Source of the DNA: JBDRMN01 sp043812055
Lineage (GTDB): Bacteria > Patescibacteriota > Gracilibacteria > JAHISY01
Direction: 5' to 3'
DNA length: 12,225 bases
Assembly: GCA_043812055.1 (NCBI GenBank)
Contig: JBDRMN010000069.1
Coordinates: forward strand, 1-12,225
Under the pieces are notes generated by a model that searched no databases, was not told the origin of the DNA, and saw nothing but the letters and a program-made list of their open reading frames with translations. This document shows, piece by piece, positions 1 to 6,360 of the stretch (its first letter is position 1; each line of letters starts with the position of its first letter). The position numbers were made by a program, and so were the translations under genes.

Positions 1-28
1 CCATGGACTTTATTCTAGCTGGTTCCGC

Positions 29-78
29 CGGCAATTCATCCCTGCGCCAAGAGCGCAGGGAGTTCTTGCCGATTTTTT
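29..78 (+). terminator. Intrinsic terminator of a gene off the left edge
   Basis: An outer stem CGGCAA (29-34)/TTGCCG (66-71) encloses a GC-rich stem CCCTGCGC (40-47)/GCGCAGGG (53-60) and is followed by ATTTTTT (72-78). This is the form of a rho-independent terminator on the plus strand. No coding sequence remains upstream in the window, so the gene it closes is not visible. Confidence 0.75.
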
Positions 79-197
79 AAATTTTAAAACAAGAGCAAAT
101 ATTAGAATTTTTGAATATTTAAACTTTTTAAAATTAAGAAATTAATTAATTAAAAATTGTTTAGAAATTAAAAATTGGAGTAGGGACTAAACGGAGC

Positions 198-569
198 TTA
201 GTCCTTAGAGGAAAAGTAGACCTCTACTAGCCCTACAGCCGCTGCAATTAGTATCCCGTCCCACCAAGTGAGAATGCGCAAAATCTGGAAGGCGAGGGCA
301 ACTTCGACGGCGACTGTCAGGAGCACGGCCTGGCGGAAGGCGATACTAATGTGTTGTACATAAATCTCACCCCGGCGAAACCAAACGCGGCCGTAAAAAC
401 CTATGAGCGTTAGAGTTCCCGTCAGCGCCAGGAAGAGGGCGGCGAAGAAAAAGGGAATGGCCAAAGCAGTACTAGTGAAGGGGTCGAGTCGATAAAATAC
501 AATCACGAGTGCAGTCCAACCCAGCAGGGCGGTTACGAAGATGCCGAGAAGGTAGGATTTGGAGGTCAT
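198..569 (-). CDS. Small integral membrane protein, unknown function
   Basis: This 123-aa protein is almost entirely hydrophobic. I see about four membrane segments, near residues 6-26, 35-58, 77-97 and 102-117, with a short polar stretch (GRVWFRRGEIYVQH) in the middle and a charged end (SSKD). The pattern RQAVLL, then LTWWDGIL, then VEVYF resembles small conserved membrane proteins I associate with Patescibacteria, but I cannot name a family or a function. The start is ATG at 567-569 with no Shine-Dalgarno site; a heptamer tandem repeat lies just before it. The stop codon lies within a hairpin GGACTAA (184-190)/TTAGTCC (198-204), which on the minus strand is followed only later by a T-run, so it is at best a weak terminator. 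Confidence 0.75.
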   Translation of the reverse strand: MTSKSYLLGIFVTALLGWTALVIVFYRLDPFTSTALAIPFFFAALFLALTGTLTLIGFYGRVWFRRGEIYVQHISIAFRQAVLLTVAVEVALAFQILRILTWWDGILIAAAVGLVEVYFSSKD

Positions 570-574
570 GTTGT

Positions 575-637
575 AGGGAACAGGTTCTCCGCCTTCGTCC
601 TCCGGGCTTCGGCGGACAAGCAGGGAACAGGGAACAG
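575..637. repeat. GGGAACA heptamer repeat interrupted by a GC hairpin
   Basis: AGGGAACAGG occurs at 576-585 and again as a tandem 7-bp repeat (CAGGGAA twice plus CAGG) at 621-637. Between them sits a GC-rich imperfect hairpin whose core (598-622, TCCTCCGGGCTTCGGCGGAC and following bases) nearly matches the sequence at 9901-9925. It looks like a dispersed hairpin repeat placed inside a heptamer array. The array ends a few bases before the start codon of the minus-strand membrane protein gene. Confidence 0.7.
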
Positions 638-739
638 GAATTTTTAATTTTCAATTTCTAAACAATTTTCAATGTCTAAATTTTTAAACCTTCTGAAATT
701 GAGAAATTCAAAATTGTTTTAAAATTTAAAACTTAAAAT

Positions 740-1360
740 TCAAATCAGTTTCTCTTGAGTGGGCGGATCCGCAGGGGGTTCGGGCAATTCCGAGATTTTT
801 TCCAAAATCTTGGGAATTTTAGCAAAGTCGGCCAAATGAACTTCCTTTTGGCTGGGGGAGTAGAGCGCGGCGGCGGGGTGGTAGAGGGGGAGGTAGATGC
901 GACCATCTTTGCGGCGGACTGGTTTGCCGTGGGCATCTGAAATCTTGAAACCTGGCAGAAAGCGATTCATCGAGTGCCGACCGAGGAGGACGATTAGTTT
1001 AGGTTCGATAATCTCGATTTGCTTTTCAAGGTAATCCCAACAGGTATCGACTTCGTCGGGCTCCGGATCACGGTTATCCGGCGGACGACATTTGATGATA
1101 TTGCCGATGTAAACATCATTTCTGATCCAGCCGAGGGATTCAATCATTTGGGTGAGAAATTTCCCCGCCGCACCGACGAAGGGTTCGCCCTGCAAATCTT
1201 CATCCCGCCCCGGACCCTCTCCGATAAACATTACATCAGCATCCGGATTGCCGACTCCGGGGACGGTGTTGGTACGTTGTTCGTGGAGTTTGCATTTTTG
1301 GCAGCTGGCGATTTCGGAAGCAAGTTCGGTTAAAGCGGATTGTTTTTCTTCAGATGTCAT
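740..1360 (-). CDS. udg: Type-4 uracil-DNA glycosylase, iron-sulfur
   Basis: Family-4 uracil-DNA glycosylases cut uracil, produced mainly by cytosine deamination, out of DNA as the first step of base excision repair. The 206-aa protein has the family marks: the uracil-binding and catalytic region GEGPGRDEDLQGEPFVGAAG at residues 47-66, four cysteines placed to hold a [4Fe-4S] cluster (C20, C23, C91, C107), NIIKCRPPDNRDPEPDE around the third cysteine, and the C-terminal YHPAAAL motif with H161. Length is normal, and the last ~25 residues are a proline-rich tail. The start ATG is at 1358-1360; a TGTTAAAAT extended -10-like box only 7 nt upstream suggests a leaderless mRNA, and there is no Shine-Dalgarno site. 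It lies downstream of rdgB on the same strand, separated by a long palindrome. The stop is TGA. Confidence 0.95.
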   Translation of the reverse strand: MTSEEKQSALTELASEIASCQKCKLHEQRTNTVPGVGNPDADVMFIGEGPGRDEDLQGEPFVGAAGKFLTQMIESLGWIRNDVYIGNIIKCRPPDNRDPEPDEVDTCWDYLEKQIEIIEPKLIVLLGRHSMNRFLPGFKISDAHGKPVRRKDGRIYLPLYHPAAALYSPSQKEVHLADFAKIPKILEKISELPEPPADPPTQEKLI

Positions 1361-1367
1361 TTGCTAG

Positions 1368-1375
1368 ATTTTAAC
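1368..1375 (-). promoter_or_regulatory. Extended -10 box just before udg
   Basis: On the minus strand the sequence reads TGTTAAAAT, a TGN extended -10 element with hexamer TAAAAT (1368-1373). Seven bases separate it from the ATG, so transcription would begin at or near the start codon. No good -35 hexamer is present 17 bp upstream. Confidence 0.5.
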
Positions 1376-1398
1376 AGAATAGCTGTTGGCTTTTTTTA

Positions 1399-1441
1399 GC
1401 CGCTTCGCGGCAGGAGCCACTTTTTGACAGCAAAAAGTGGC
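1399..1441. repeat. Two adjacent perfect hairpins
   Basis: GCCGC-TTC-GCGGC spans 1399-1411, and GCCACTTTTT-gacagc-AAAAAGTGGC spans 1416-1441 with 10-bp arms. Both lie between rdgB and udg, next to the larger palindrome at 1452-1585. Neither is followed by a clear U-tract in the direction of the genes, so they are not obvious terminators; they could be RNA processing or stability structures. Confidence 0.65.
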
Positions 1442-1451
1442 ACAAAAACTG

Positions 1452-1585
1452 CCCGACTGTGTGAAATTTTTGCGGACTGCTCCGACTCGGTCACTAAAAA
1501 ATCCAATTGTCCCGCTTTGGCGGGACTGGATTTTTTTACGCTCACTCGTCGGCAGTCCGATGGACAAAAATTTCACAATGTCGGG
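1452..1585. repeat. 134-bp imperfect palindrome between rdgB and udg
   Basis: The left arm starts CCCGACTGTGTGAAATTTTT, and the reverse complement of the right arm starts CCCGACATTGTGAAATTTTT. Pairing continues inward through CGGACTGC, an AAAAAATCCA block and a tip CCCGC-TTTG-GCGGG at 1511-1524. It has small internal asymmetries, and its right end overlaps the last codons and TGA of rdgB (1573-1575). It would form one rod of roughly 60 bp in RNA from either strand. It may be a miniature mobile repeat or an intercistronic RNA structure. Confidence 0.75.
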
Positions 1586-2187
1586 AATCTTTTTTGTAGA
1601 AAAACTTTTGCTTTATGAAGCGCCCTCCCTCGGTGCGAAAATCTTGCTTTTTCTTCCTTGCTTATTGCGGCAAAGACTTTATCAGCCTCGTCAGCCAAGA
1701 ATACTGAAGAAAGCGGAATGCGCGGCAAAATTGGAGCTTCGGCTTTCTCGGTAATCTTGCCGTCAACTTCGCCCTCGAAAAATTCAGTTTGCTCATTCGG
1801 CTGCGCAAAGGCGAGTACGCAAATGAATTTTGCTTTACGATTTGCCGTCCCCTCCATTCTTGCCAAAAAGTGCTTTAACCATTCCGCATCACTTGCTTCG
1901 GCGCCCGCCCCGAAACGCACGGTTTTGACTCCCAATTTACCGGGAAGAGCTTCAACCAGAATCCCGGAGTCGTCCGCCAAAGTCGGGATTCCGGTCTCTT
2001 TTGCCCAAAATTCAGCCTTAATGCGGGCGTTTTCCTCGAAAGTGGCGCCGTCTTCGGGAGGTTCGTCGGCGAATTTACTTTTATCCAGATCGAGTAGGGA
2101 AATGATTTCAATGTCTAAGTCGCTCAAAGCTGAGGAAATTTCTCTGGCTTTGGAAGGGTTATTCGTTGCTAGGAGAAGCTTCTGCAT
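1573..2187 (-). CDS. rdgB: RdgB/HAM1 non-canonical purine NTP pyrophosphatase
   Basis: Enzymes of this family hydrolyse dITP, ITP and XTP to the monophosphate plus pyrophosphate and so keep deaminated purines out of nucleic acids. The 204-aa protein is of normal length. It begins LLLATNNPSKAREI (residues 4-17, matching the (S/T)xNxxKxxE phosphate-binding motif), followed by FEENARIKA (50-58), LADDSGILVEALPG (70-83, containing the DDSG metal/catalytic motif) and the C-terminal SHRGRAL (184-190). One oddity: the usual PRG..GFGYDPIF stretch that contacts the base appears as LPRIPLSSVF (154-163), so the GYD residues are replaced, which may alter specificity. The ATG start is at 2185-2187 with no Shine-Dalgarno site; nonamer repeats begin two bases upstream. 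It lies divergently from the gene at 2373. The stop is TGA. Confidence 0.92.
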   Translation of the reverse strand: MQKLLLATNNPSKAREISSALSDLDIEIISLLDLDKSKFADEPPEDGATFEENARIKAEFWAKETGIPTLADDSGILVEALPGKLGVKTVRFGAGAEASDAEWLKHFLARMEGTANRKAKFICVLAFAQPNEQTEFFEGEVDGKITEKAEAPILPRIPLSSVFLADEADKVFAAISKEEKARFSHRGRALHKAKVFLQKRFPTL

Positions 2188-2188
2188 G

Positions 2189-2260
2189 AAGGTTTTTAAG
2201 GTTTATAAGGTTAGTAGGATTGATAAGGTTAGTAATGTTAGTAAGGGTAAGAGAAGTTAG
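2189..2260. repeat. Nonamer tandem repeat, consensus AAGGTTAGT
   Basis: Eight degenerate 9-bp units run in phase: AAGGTTTTT (2189), AAGGTTTAT (2198), AAGGTTAGT (2207), AGGATTGAT, AAGGTTAGT (2225), AATGTTAGT, AAGGGTAAG, AGAAGTTAG. Looser related sequence continues to about 2300. The array fills much of the spacer between the divergent rdgB and 2373 genes and starts two bases from the rdgB start codon. Confidence 0.75.
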
Positions 2261-2320
2261 GAAAGGTTAGGATTATTGCGATTATTAAGAGATGTTAGGA
2301 GAAAAGGGCTTAGTTTATGC

Positions 2321-2349
2321 TTGAAATTTTAGGCCAAAAGTGCTAAAAT
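2321..2349 (+). promoter_or_regulatory. Sigma70-type promoter of the 2373-4723 gene group
   Basis: -35 TTGAAA (2321-2326), a 17-bp spacer ending in TGC, and -10 TAAAAT (2344-2349), so it also has the TGN extended -10 feature. Transcription would begin near 2356, about 17 nt before the TTG start of the first gene. Confidence 0.75.
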
Positions 2350-2372
2350 AATAAGATTTCAAAAATCAAAAA

Positions 2373-2753
2373 TTGAAAACTAAAACCAAAAATGCCGAGG
2401 CCAAAAAACTAAGCAAACAGCTCTATAATCTGCTTTCCGACGCGGAGGTGATCTCCGACGGAGAGCGGGGTTTTTGGTTACAAAATTACCCGCAGCTTTC
2501 GGCGGAAAATCAGGAGAAAGTGGCGGATATGATTAAACATGGTGAAAAAGAGCTGCAAAAGGAAAACGAGGCGCATATTTCCCGGGTGGCGGAGATTGAT
2601 ACGAAATGCGTGGTGCAATTACACGAAATTGCGAAAACGAATGGGCTGAAAGCTTCTGCCGGAGATGACGAGGATATTGATCCTGATGAAGCTATGGAGA
2701 ATTTTGATCCGGATCAAATCTGGCAGGAAGTGAAGCAGGCGGGCGAGGTCTAG
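2373..2753 (+). CDS. Acidic 126-aa protein, unknown function
   Basis: I do not recognise this protein. It has a lysine-rich start (MKTKTKNAEAKKLSKQ), a helical middle (LYNLLSDAEVISDGERGFWL, then a heptad-like KVADMIKHGEKELQKENEAH) and a strongly acidic end (DDEDIDPDEAMENFDPDQIW). No signal peptide or membrane segment is visible, so a cytoplasmic location is likely. Translation appears to start at TTG (2373-2375), because no in-frame ATG occurs before residue ~52. A strong promoter lies just upstream and there is no Shine-Dalgarno site. It is the first of three co-directional genes; the next starts 76 nt downstream, after an octamer repeat that overlaps this stop codon by one base. It is probably real, given promoter, position and composition, but its role is open. 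Confidence 0.7.
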   Translation: MKTKTKNAEAKKLSKQLYNLLSDAEVISDGERGFWLQNYPQLSAENQEKVADMIKHGEKELQKENEAHISRVAEIDTKCVVQLHEIAKTNGLKASAGDDEDIDPDEAMENFDPDQIWQEVKQAGEV

Positions 2754-2816
2754 TCAGTACGTTGGTACGTTAGTAGGTTAGTACGTCAGTAAGTCAATAA
2801 ATCATTAAGTTCTAAT
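2753..2816. repeat. Octamer tandem repeat, consensus GTTAGTAC
   Basis: Eight units in an 8-bp phase begin on the last base of the upstream stop codon: GTCAGTAC, GTTGGTAC, GTTAGTAG, GTTAGTAC, GTCAGTAA, GTCAATAA, ATCATTAA, GTTCTAAT. Units decay toward the 2830 start codon. The array makes up most of the spacer between two co-directional genes. Confidence 0.8.
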
Positions 2817-2829
2817 TAAATTCTCAACT

Positions 2830-3330
2830 ATGTCCGAAACACCAAACGAAACACCAGTCCAAAAACCTGCTGAAGCTTCGGCACCGGCCGAACAAAAGCC
2901 AGCGGGTTTGACGCTCAAACAGCGAATAGAGCTGACAAAAAAGAAATACGAATACACGAACGGCAAAGGCCTGGATAAAGTCGCGGCTGAAGAGCAAGCT
3001 CGTAAAGATCTGGGTCTGCCCGCGCTCGCGGAGGCGGATAAAGAAAAAGCGGCTAAGCCGAATATTTTTGAGCGCATTATGAAAAGTAAGCTTTTCATCG
3101 CGCTTGGTTTGGCTGCGCTTTTAAGCGGAAAGAAAAAGGAAGAGCAAAAAGCAGAACTTCCTTCGAAAGAAGAGGCGGGGCTGAAATCAGTTCTGGAAGA
3201 GGACGTGAAACAGGAGGTAGCTGAAGTCGCTAATCAGCCTGCTGCTGCTCCTGCTCAACCGGAAAAACAGGCTCCTGCTCCAGTCGCTAGTCAGCCCGCT
3301 GAGAAGGACAAAGAAGTGTTAAAGGGTTAG
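2830..3330 (+). CDS. 166-aa protein, low-complexity, one hydrophobic segment
   Basis: Function not recognised. The first ~27 residues are rich in proline, alanine and glutamate. Residues 28-75 form a charged, probably helical region (LKQRIELTKKKYEYTNGKG, then AAEEQARKDLGL). One hydrophobic stretch at about 87-101 (KLFIALGLAALLSG) is flanked by lysines (MKSK before, GKKKEE after). The end is an Ala/Pro/Gln-rich tail (residues ~136-160). It could be a single-pass membrane protein with disordered ends, or a soluble protein with an amphipathic helix; the hydrophobic core is short for a membrane span. ATG start, no Shine-Dalgarno site. It lies 19 nt upstream of the LysM gene, so the two are probably cotranscribed and may work together. 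Confidence 0.75.
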   Translation: MSETPNETPVQKPAEASAPAEQKPAGLTLKQRIELTKKKYEYTNGKGLDKVAAEEQARKDLGLPALAEADKEKAAKPNIFERIMKSKLFIALGLAALLSGKKKEEQKAELPSKEEAGLKSVLEEDVKQEVAEVANQPAAAPAQPEKQAPAPVASQPAEKDKEVLKG

Positions 3331-3349
3331 TTTTTTAGATCTTTTCCGT

Positions 3350-4723
3350 ATGTCACTTACTTCTGAGAATCATACGCAAAAAGAATTTTTAATCGATAGT
3401 GTTTTTGACCAAGGGCTTTTTTGGAGCGAGAAAGGTATCAAGGCAGAGCAGGGGAAATTGAATCAAGAATTTGAAAAAGCTCTGAGCGGTGACTTAGAGA
3501 GACACTCTGATAATCCTGATCAACGGGCTTATTTGATAAATCTAAAAACCAGTATTGACAGGCAATTAACGAGGACAAGGGATTGGCTGGCCGGAAGTGA
3601 AGGTAAGCCTAGTAATGAAACTTTTTGGTCGCGCAATAAAGAGAGAGCATTGGAGTTTCAGAGTGATTTAGTCGAGCGAAAACTTAGCGAAGTCGAGACT
3701 GCAATCAAAAGAGCCATAGATAGTCGAATTGCACTTCGGCAAGTAATTGAAGAGGCAGAAAAGCAGAATCACGAGCAGAAAAGAAAATTAAATGGGCTGA
3801 AGAACACTATTGCAGCTTTTGAAAAAATAGAGAAAGCAGCCAAAGAACCGATCAATTACGAAGTCCAGGAAGGTGATACCCTTTCCAATATCGGTAAAAA
3901 GCTCGGAGTGGATTGGAAAACGATCACTTATGAAAATGGCAAGAAGCCTAATCCACGAAAGCTGAAGGTCAAAGCCAGGATCGTCATCAAGCCTCCGCGC
4001 AAGGAAGATAAAACTTACGACTTGTCGAAAAAGCGCAAAGAGAATACTGCGCTCTGGAAAGAAACTCGTGAGCTGGCGAAAAAAAGTGTTGAAGGAATTT
4101 CTCCGGGAGAGTGGAAGGTGAAGGAAGCCTTGCGCGTTCGTAATGACAACGGTAAATTCACCGGCAAACGCAAAAAGATTGGTGAGGTACTCACAATCAC
4201 CGAAGTAAAAACCGGCGCGCAGCTGGCAAATCAAAAGAAGATCGACGCGACTGCTTTTCTCTCCGCTGGCACGGAGCGAGTGTGGGGCAAATTAGACAGC
4301 GGTAGTTGGGTGGCTTTGAGCTACAAGGATGGTAAGACTTTGAATGTGGAGAGAAAAGAAGTGGAAGACACAATAAAAGGCGGGCGCACTATCAGAGTTA
4401 AGCAAAAGGCTCGAGTCACACCTGCTGGAAGGCTTAATGAAGCAGGGGCTACAGAAGCTACACTACCGGGAGAAGAAGCTGTAACATTGAAAGGTGGGGA
4501 AGTAATTAAAGTTGGAGCCGGCGATGCCAAGATTACTAAGCCGAGTGATTTACTAGCGGAGAGGGCAGCTGTTCCTGATGGCGCAGCAATTAAAACTCCT
4601 CAAGCAATAAAAGGGATGAAGAGAATAAGAGTTGAGCAAGGCGTAATTCTAGAGCCCAAGGAAGACAATAAATCTGCGAACATTACTGGAATACGAGGGA
4701 TAAAAAGGATTAAAGTTCGATAG
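3350..4723 (+). CDS. Coiled-coil protein with a LysM domain
   Basis: The 457-aa protein has a charged helical N-terminal half (about residues 1-165, with coiled-coil-like stretches such as VERKLSEVETAIKRAI and EEAEKQNHEQKRKLNGLKN), then a LysM domain at about 168-216 (YEVQEGDTLSNIGKKLGVDW and a closing RIVIKPP), then a basic linker. The C-terminal part carries three short related motifs, GGRTIRVKQ, GMKRIRVEQ and GIKRIKVR, the last at the end of the protein. LysM domains usually bind N-acetylglucosamine polymers such as peptidoglycan. No signal peptide or membrane segment is visible, which is odd for such a protein; export by another route or a cytoplasmic role is possible. ATG start; it ends just before a strong terminator. 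The LysM call is confident, the overall function unknown. Confidence 0.85.
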   Translation: MSLTSENHTQKEFLIDSVFDQGLFWSEKGIKAEQGKLNQEFEKALSGDLERHSDNPDQRAYLINLKTSIDRQLTRTRDWLAGSEGKPSNETFWSRNKERALEFQSDLVERKLSEVETAIKRAIDSRIALRQVIEEAEKQNHEQKRKLNGLKNTIAAFEKIEKAAKEPINYEVQEGDTLSNIGKKLGVDWKTITYENGKKPNPRKLKVKARIVIKPPRKEDKTYDLSKKRKENTALWKETRELAKKSVEGISPGEWKVKEALRVRNDNGKFTGKRKKIGEVLTITEVKTGAQLANQKKIDATAFLSAGTERVWGKLDSGSWVALSYKDGKTLNVERKEVEDTIKGGRTIRVKQKARVTPAGRLNEAGATEATLPGEEAVTLKGGEVIKVGAGDAKITKPSDLLAERAAVPDGAAIKTPQAIKGMKRIRVEQGVILEPKEDNKSANITGIRGIKRIKVR

Positions 4724-4746
4724 ATCGTTTTGTAAAAAAATAAAAT

Positions 4747-4798
4747 AAGGCAAAGACGGTCTCGACATCGAAGTGAATGATGGAGACCGCCTTTTTTC
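4747..4798 (+). terminator. Intrinsic terminator after the LysM gene, perhaps bidirectional
   Basis: AAGGC (4747-4751) pairs with GCCTT (4789-4793) and GGTCTC (4758-4763) with GAGACC (4783-4788), with CATC/GATG closing the inner loop, followed by a T-run at 4792-4797. On the opposite strand the stem is followed by a sequence rich in A and T, so it may also stop transcription of the converging lipoprotein gene. Confidence 0.8.
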
Positions 4799-4815
4799 TG
4801 CCCGCTTGCTGAATT

Positions 4816-5217
4816 TTATTTGAAGGGTCCCCAGCTTTGTTTAGCTGGAGAAGGGGCCTTAGCTGTCGCTTCTGCTGCTGCTAGTTTCTTGCGGCAGGCG
4901 ACGATTTCGGCTGTCAACCGAGCTACCTCGCCAGATAAGTCTGGCGAACACTCGGGACAGGGTGGGCATACCTGTCGCGGTTGTGGTTTTGCCAACTCCG
5001 CGATTCGCGCTTCCGCGGCCGCGAGTGCGGACTCGAACTCGCCAATCCGCTTTTCAGCGGCAGCGAGCTCTGCCGAGTTGTCCGCGCATGGCTGGACTGC
5101 CGGCAGCGGTCCGGCAACCTTCGGCGGCTTTGTAGCGCAGCTGCCGAGAATGAAAAACGCGCCTAGAAAAAGGGCGACCAGCGCGAAAGCGCTGGATTTT
5201 TGGAGCAATTTTTTCAT
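4816..5217 (-). CDS. Predicted Ala-rich coiled-coil lipoprotein
   Basis: The 133-aa product begins with a lipoprotein signal peptide: MKKLLQKSS, a hydrophobic core, then lipobox LGSC with C27 as the expected lipidated residue. The mature part is short: a Pro-rich linker (28-43), an Ala/Glu heptad region (about 48-76), a cysteine cluster CPPCPEC (84-90), and a second helical stretch (94-116) with C108. Cysteines C44, C84, C87, C90 and C108 could bind metal or form disulfides. The ATG at 5215-5217 is preferred over an upstream in-frame start because AAGGAGG lies six bases before it. It resembles small surface lipoproteins with a spacer helix, but I cannot assign a function. Its leader contains a structured RNA element like that of the exported-protein gene at 5802. 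Confidence 0.8.
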   Translation of the reverse strand: MKKLLQKSSAFALVALFLGAFFILGSCATKPPKVAGPLPAVQPCADNSAELAAAEKRIGEFESALAAAEARIAELAKPQPRQVCPPCPECSPDLSGEVARLTAEIVACRKKLAAAEATAKAPSPAKQSWGPFK

Positions 5218-5223
5218 CGTAAT

Positions 5224-5230
5224 CCTCCTT
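5224..5230 (-). promoter_or_regulatory. Strong Shine-Dalgarno site of the lipoprotein gene
   Basis: AAGGAGG on the minus strand, six bases before the ATG at 5217. It decides the start codon, and it stands out because most genes in this window have no such site. Confidence 0.85.
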
Positions 5231-5248
5231 CTTCCATAAAAAGTTTTT

Positions 5249-5350
5249 GGTTTGCGCAAACCTCTCGACAGCGAGCCAAAGGTCTTCTGCCGAGTATCGA
5301 ATCATCCAGAATCTTAAAATATTCTTTTTCGATAACTCAACACTCGGCAG
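5249..5350 (-). other. Leader hairpins upstream of the lipoprotein gene
   Basis: A long hairpin has outer arms CTGCCGAGT (5287-5295)/ACTCGGCAG (5342-5350), middle arms ATCGAA/TTCGAT and inner arms AGAAT/ATTCT. Nearer the gene is a perfect palindrome GGTTTGCGCAAACC (5249-5262), then an A/T-rich stretch and the Shine-Dalgarno site. The order (rod element, hairpin, A/T-rich stretch, ribosome site) is the same as in the leader of the 5802-6353 gene. Confidence 0.65.
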
Positions 5351-5363
5351 GATAAATTTATTC

Positions 5364-5460
5364 GGCAAGCAGAGGGCAGATCAATCGTTGGAGCCTGATC
5401 GCGATTCGCAATCACACTCACGGACGACTGATCACTCCCTACTTTTTTCGTGATTTCAAA
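5364..5460 (-). ncRNA. Candidate structured leader RNA, copy 1
   Basis: In minus-strand RNA, GUAGGGAG (5442-5435) pairs with CCCUCUGC (5376-5369) except for one A-C mismatch; after a small internal loop GAUCAGUCGU (5433-5424) pairs fully with ACGAUUGAUC (5388-5379). A GAG/CUC step and an 8-bp terminal hairpin UGAUUGCG-AAU-CGCGAUCA (5414-5396) follow. Sequence outside the tip matches copy 2 at 6528-6655, with compensatory changes. I assign it to the minus strand because both copies precede minus-strand genes with strong Shine-Dalgarno sites. On the plus strand the rod is followed by TTTTTT, so a plus-strand RNA or terminator is possible. I do not recognise a known family. Confidence 0.6.
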
Positions 5461-5548
5461 GAGCGAAGTCAAACACCTGCTTCACAGGTGCTGAAATAAA
5501 TCGCTAGGCAATTCGAACTTGCATTTGACCTATGTAAATAAGGATGAT

Positions 5549-5577
5549 ATTTTCGAAGATTATAAGTGATTTGTCAA
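5549..5577 (-). promoter_or_regulatory. Possible promoter for the lipoprotein leader
   Basis: TTGACA (5577-5572 on the minus strand) is a perfect -35. At 17 bp lies GAAAAT, a four-of-six -10. A perfect TATAAT (5564-5559) is also present but only 7 bp from TTGACA, so it cannot pair with it. It would give a leader of about 330 nt containing the structured element. The rest of the spacer up to 5691 holds no gene that I can support. Confidence 0.4.
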
Positions 5578-5691
5578 GAGGGATCTCATTATTCCTCTCT
5601 TTTGCCTGCCCGCCGTAGCTGAACGAAGTGAGGCGAAGGCTGGGTCAAGGGGGGCTATAAAAATAGGATAATTAATAAACTTTCACAAATG

Positions 5692-5733
5692 AAAAAGGGC
5701 AGCGTATCCGGGGGTAATGGATAAACGCTGCCC
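5692..5733 (-). terminator. Intrinsic terminator of the exported-protein gene
   Basis: GGGCAGCGT (5697-5705) pairs with ACGCTGCCC (5725-5733); on the minus strand the stem is followed directly by TTTTT (5696-5692). A second GC-rich hairpin, GGGGCCC-gtgga-GGGCCCC at 5767-5785, lies between it and the stop codon and may protect the mRNA 3' end. Confidence 0.85.
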
Positions 5734-5801
5734 GTTTCCTGCATTGCTTGCCAGTTGGGGGTTGGTGGGGCCCGTGGAGGGCCCCAGTGCTTGGATTGGT
5801 T

Positions 5802-6353
5802 TTACTTGTCACCGAAGGCCAGGACGGCCGCTGCGGCATCGGCTTCGCCTTTCAGCAGGCCGGAAGCGCTGGAGAGCGCCTTGCGAATTTGCGATTTGCA
5901 ACCGTTTCCGGACGGGTGCCAGGTCAGGGTCGAGAAGTCGACGTCGTAGCCCTTTTTGGCGAACCGCACTTTGCCCATGTAGAAGTTGGTGGTGGCTGCG
6001 GGAGTACCGGCGGTCATCAAAGACTGAACGCTGATGGCCGCGACCTCTACGCTGTGGCCCTTGGCCAACGGGTCTCCGGAAACGACAGGGCTGAACTTTC
6101 CGCTGATCTTGCGGACGATGATGATCAAATGATCGCGGTTCGCTCTGTCTAGCATCACGGCCTTGTTATAATTGACCATGACGGGAATGACATTGTCATT
6201 GTCGGAGCGGACATGACTAGTCGGAACGAGCAGTACGTGCTCATCCGCTTTCGGGAAGTTGGGAATGAAGGTTGCATCTGCGGCCCAGCAGTTGACAGAA
6301 AAGGTCACCAGAATGGCGACGACAACCAGAATACTGATTTGGGTCTTTTTCAT
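5802..6353 (-). CDS. Secreted 183-aa protein, unknown function
   Basis: A classical signal peptide is visible: MKKTQIS, a hydrophobic core to about residue 20, and a likely cleavage after A24 (NCWA-ADATF). The mature ~159 residues look like a mixed beta-rich domain (FIPNFPKADEHVLLV, VIPVMVNYNKAVML, LIIIVRKISGKF, TNFYMGKVRFAKKGYDVDF) ending in a helix GLLKGEADAAAAVLAF. One cysteine (in GNGCKSQ) remains in the mature chain. I recognise no family. The ATG at 6351-6353 is chosen because AAGGAG lies seven bases upstream and the signal peptide starts there; a longer reading frame upstream would run through leader hairpins. Codons are richer in G/C at third positions than in flanking genes (for example GTC CTG GCC TTC). 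Two promoters, a structured leader and a strong terminator suggest a well-expressed single gene. Confidence 0.85.
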   Translation of the reverse strand: MKKTQISILVVVAILVTFSVNCWAADATFIPNFPKADEHVLLVPTSHVRSDNDNVIPVMVNYNKAVMLDRANRDHLIIIVRKISGKFSPVVSGDPLAKGHSVEVAAISVQSLMTAGTPAATTNFYMGKVRFAKKGYDVDFSTLTWHPSGNGCKSQIRKALSSASGLLKGEADAAAAVLAFGDK

Positions 6354-6360
6354 GATCTCT

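Noticed and set aside
1364..1576. Open frames across the palindrome between rdgB and udg on both strands.
   Set aside because: They are read from hairpin arms, have no family features and lack start signals; the palindrome explains the sequence.
2189..2300. CRISPR-like array.
   Set aside because: The units are 9 bp, contiguous and degenerate, with no spacers; no cas gene is in the window. It is a tandem repeat.
5717..6152. Plus-strand open frames opposite the exported-protein gene.
   Set aside because: They mirror a GC-rich gene with a clear signal peptide, Shine-Dalgarno site and terminator on the other strand; their products are Arg/Gly-rich without domains.
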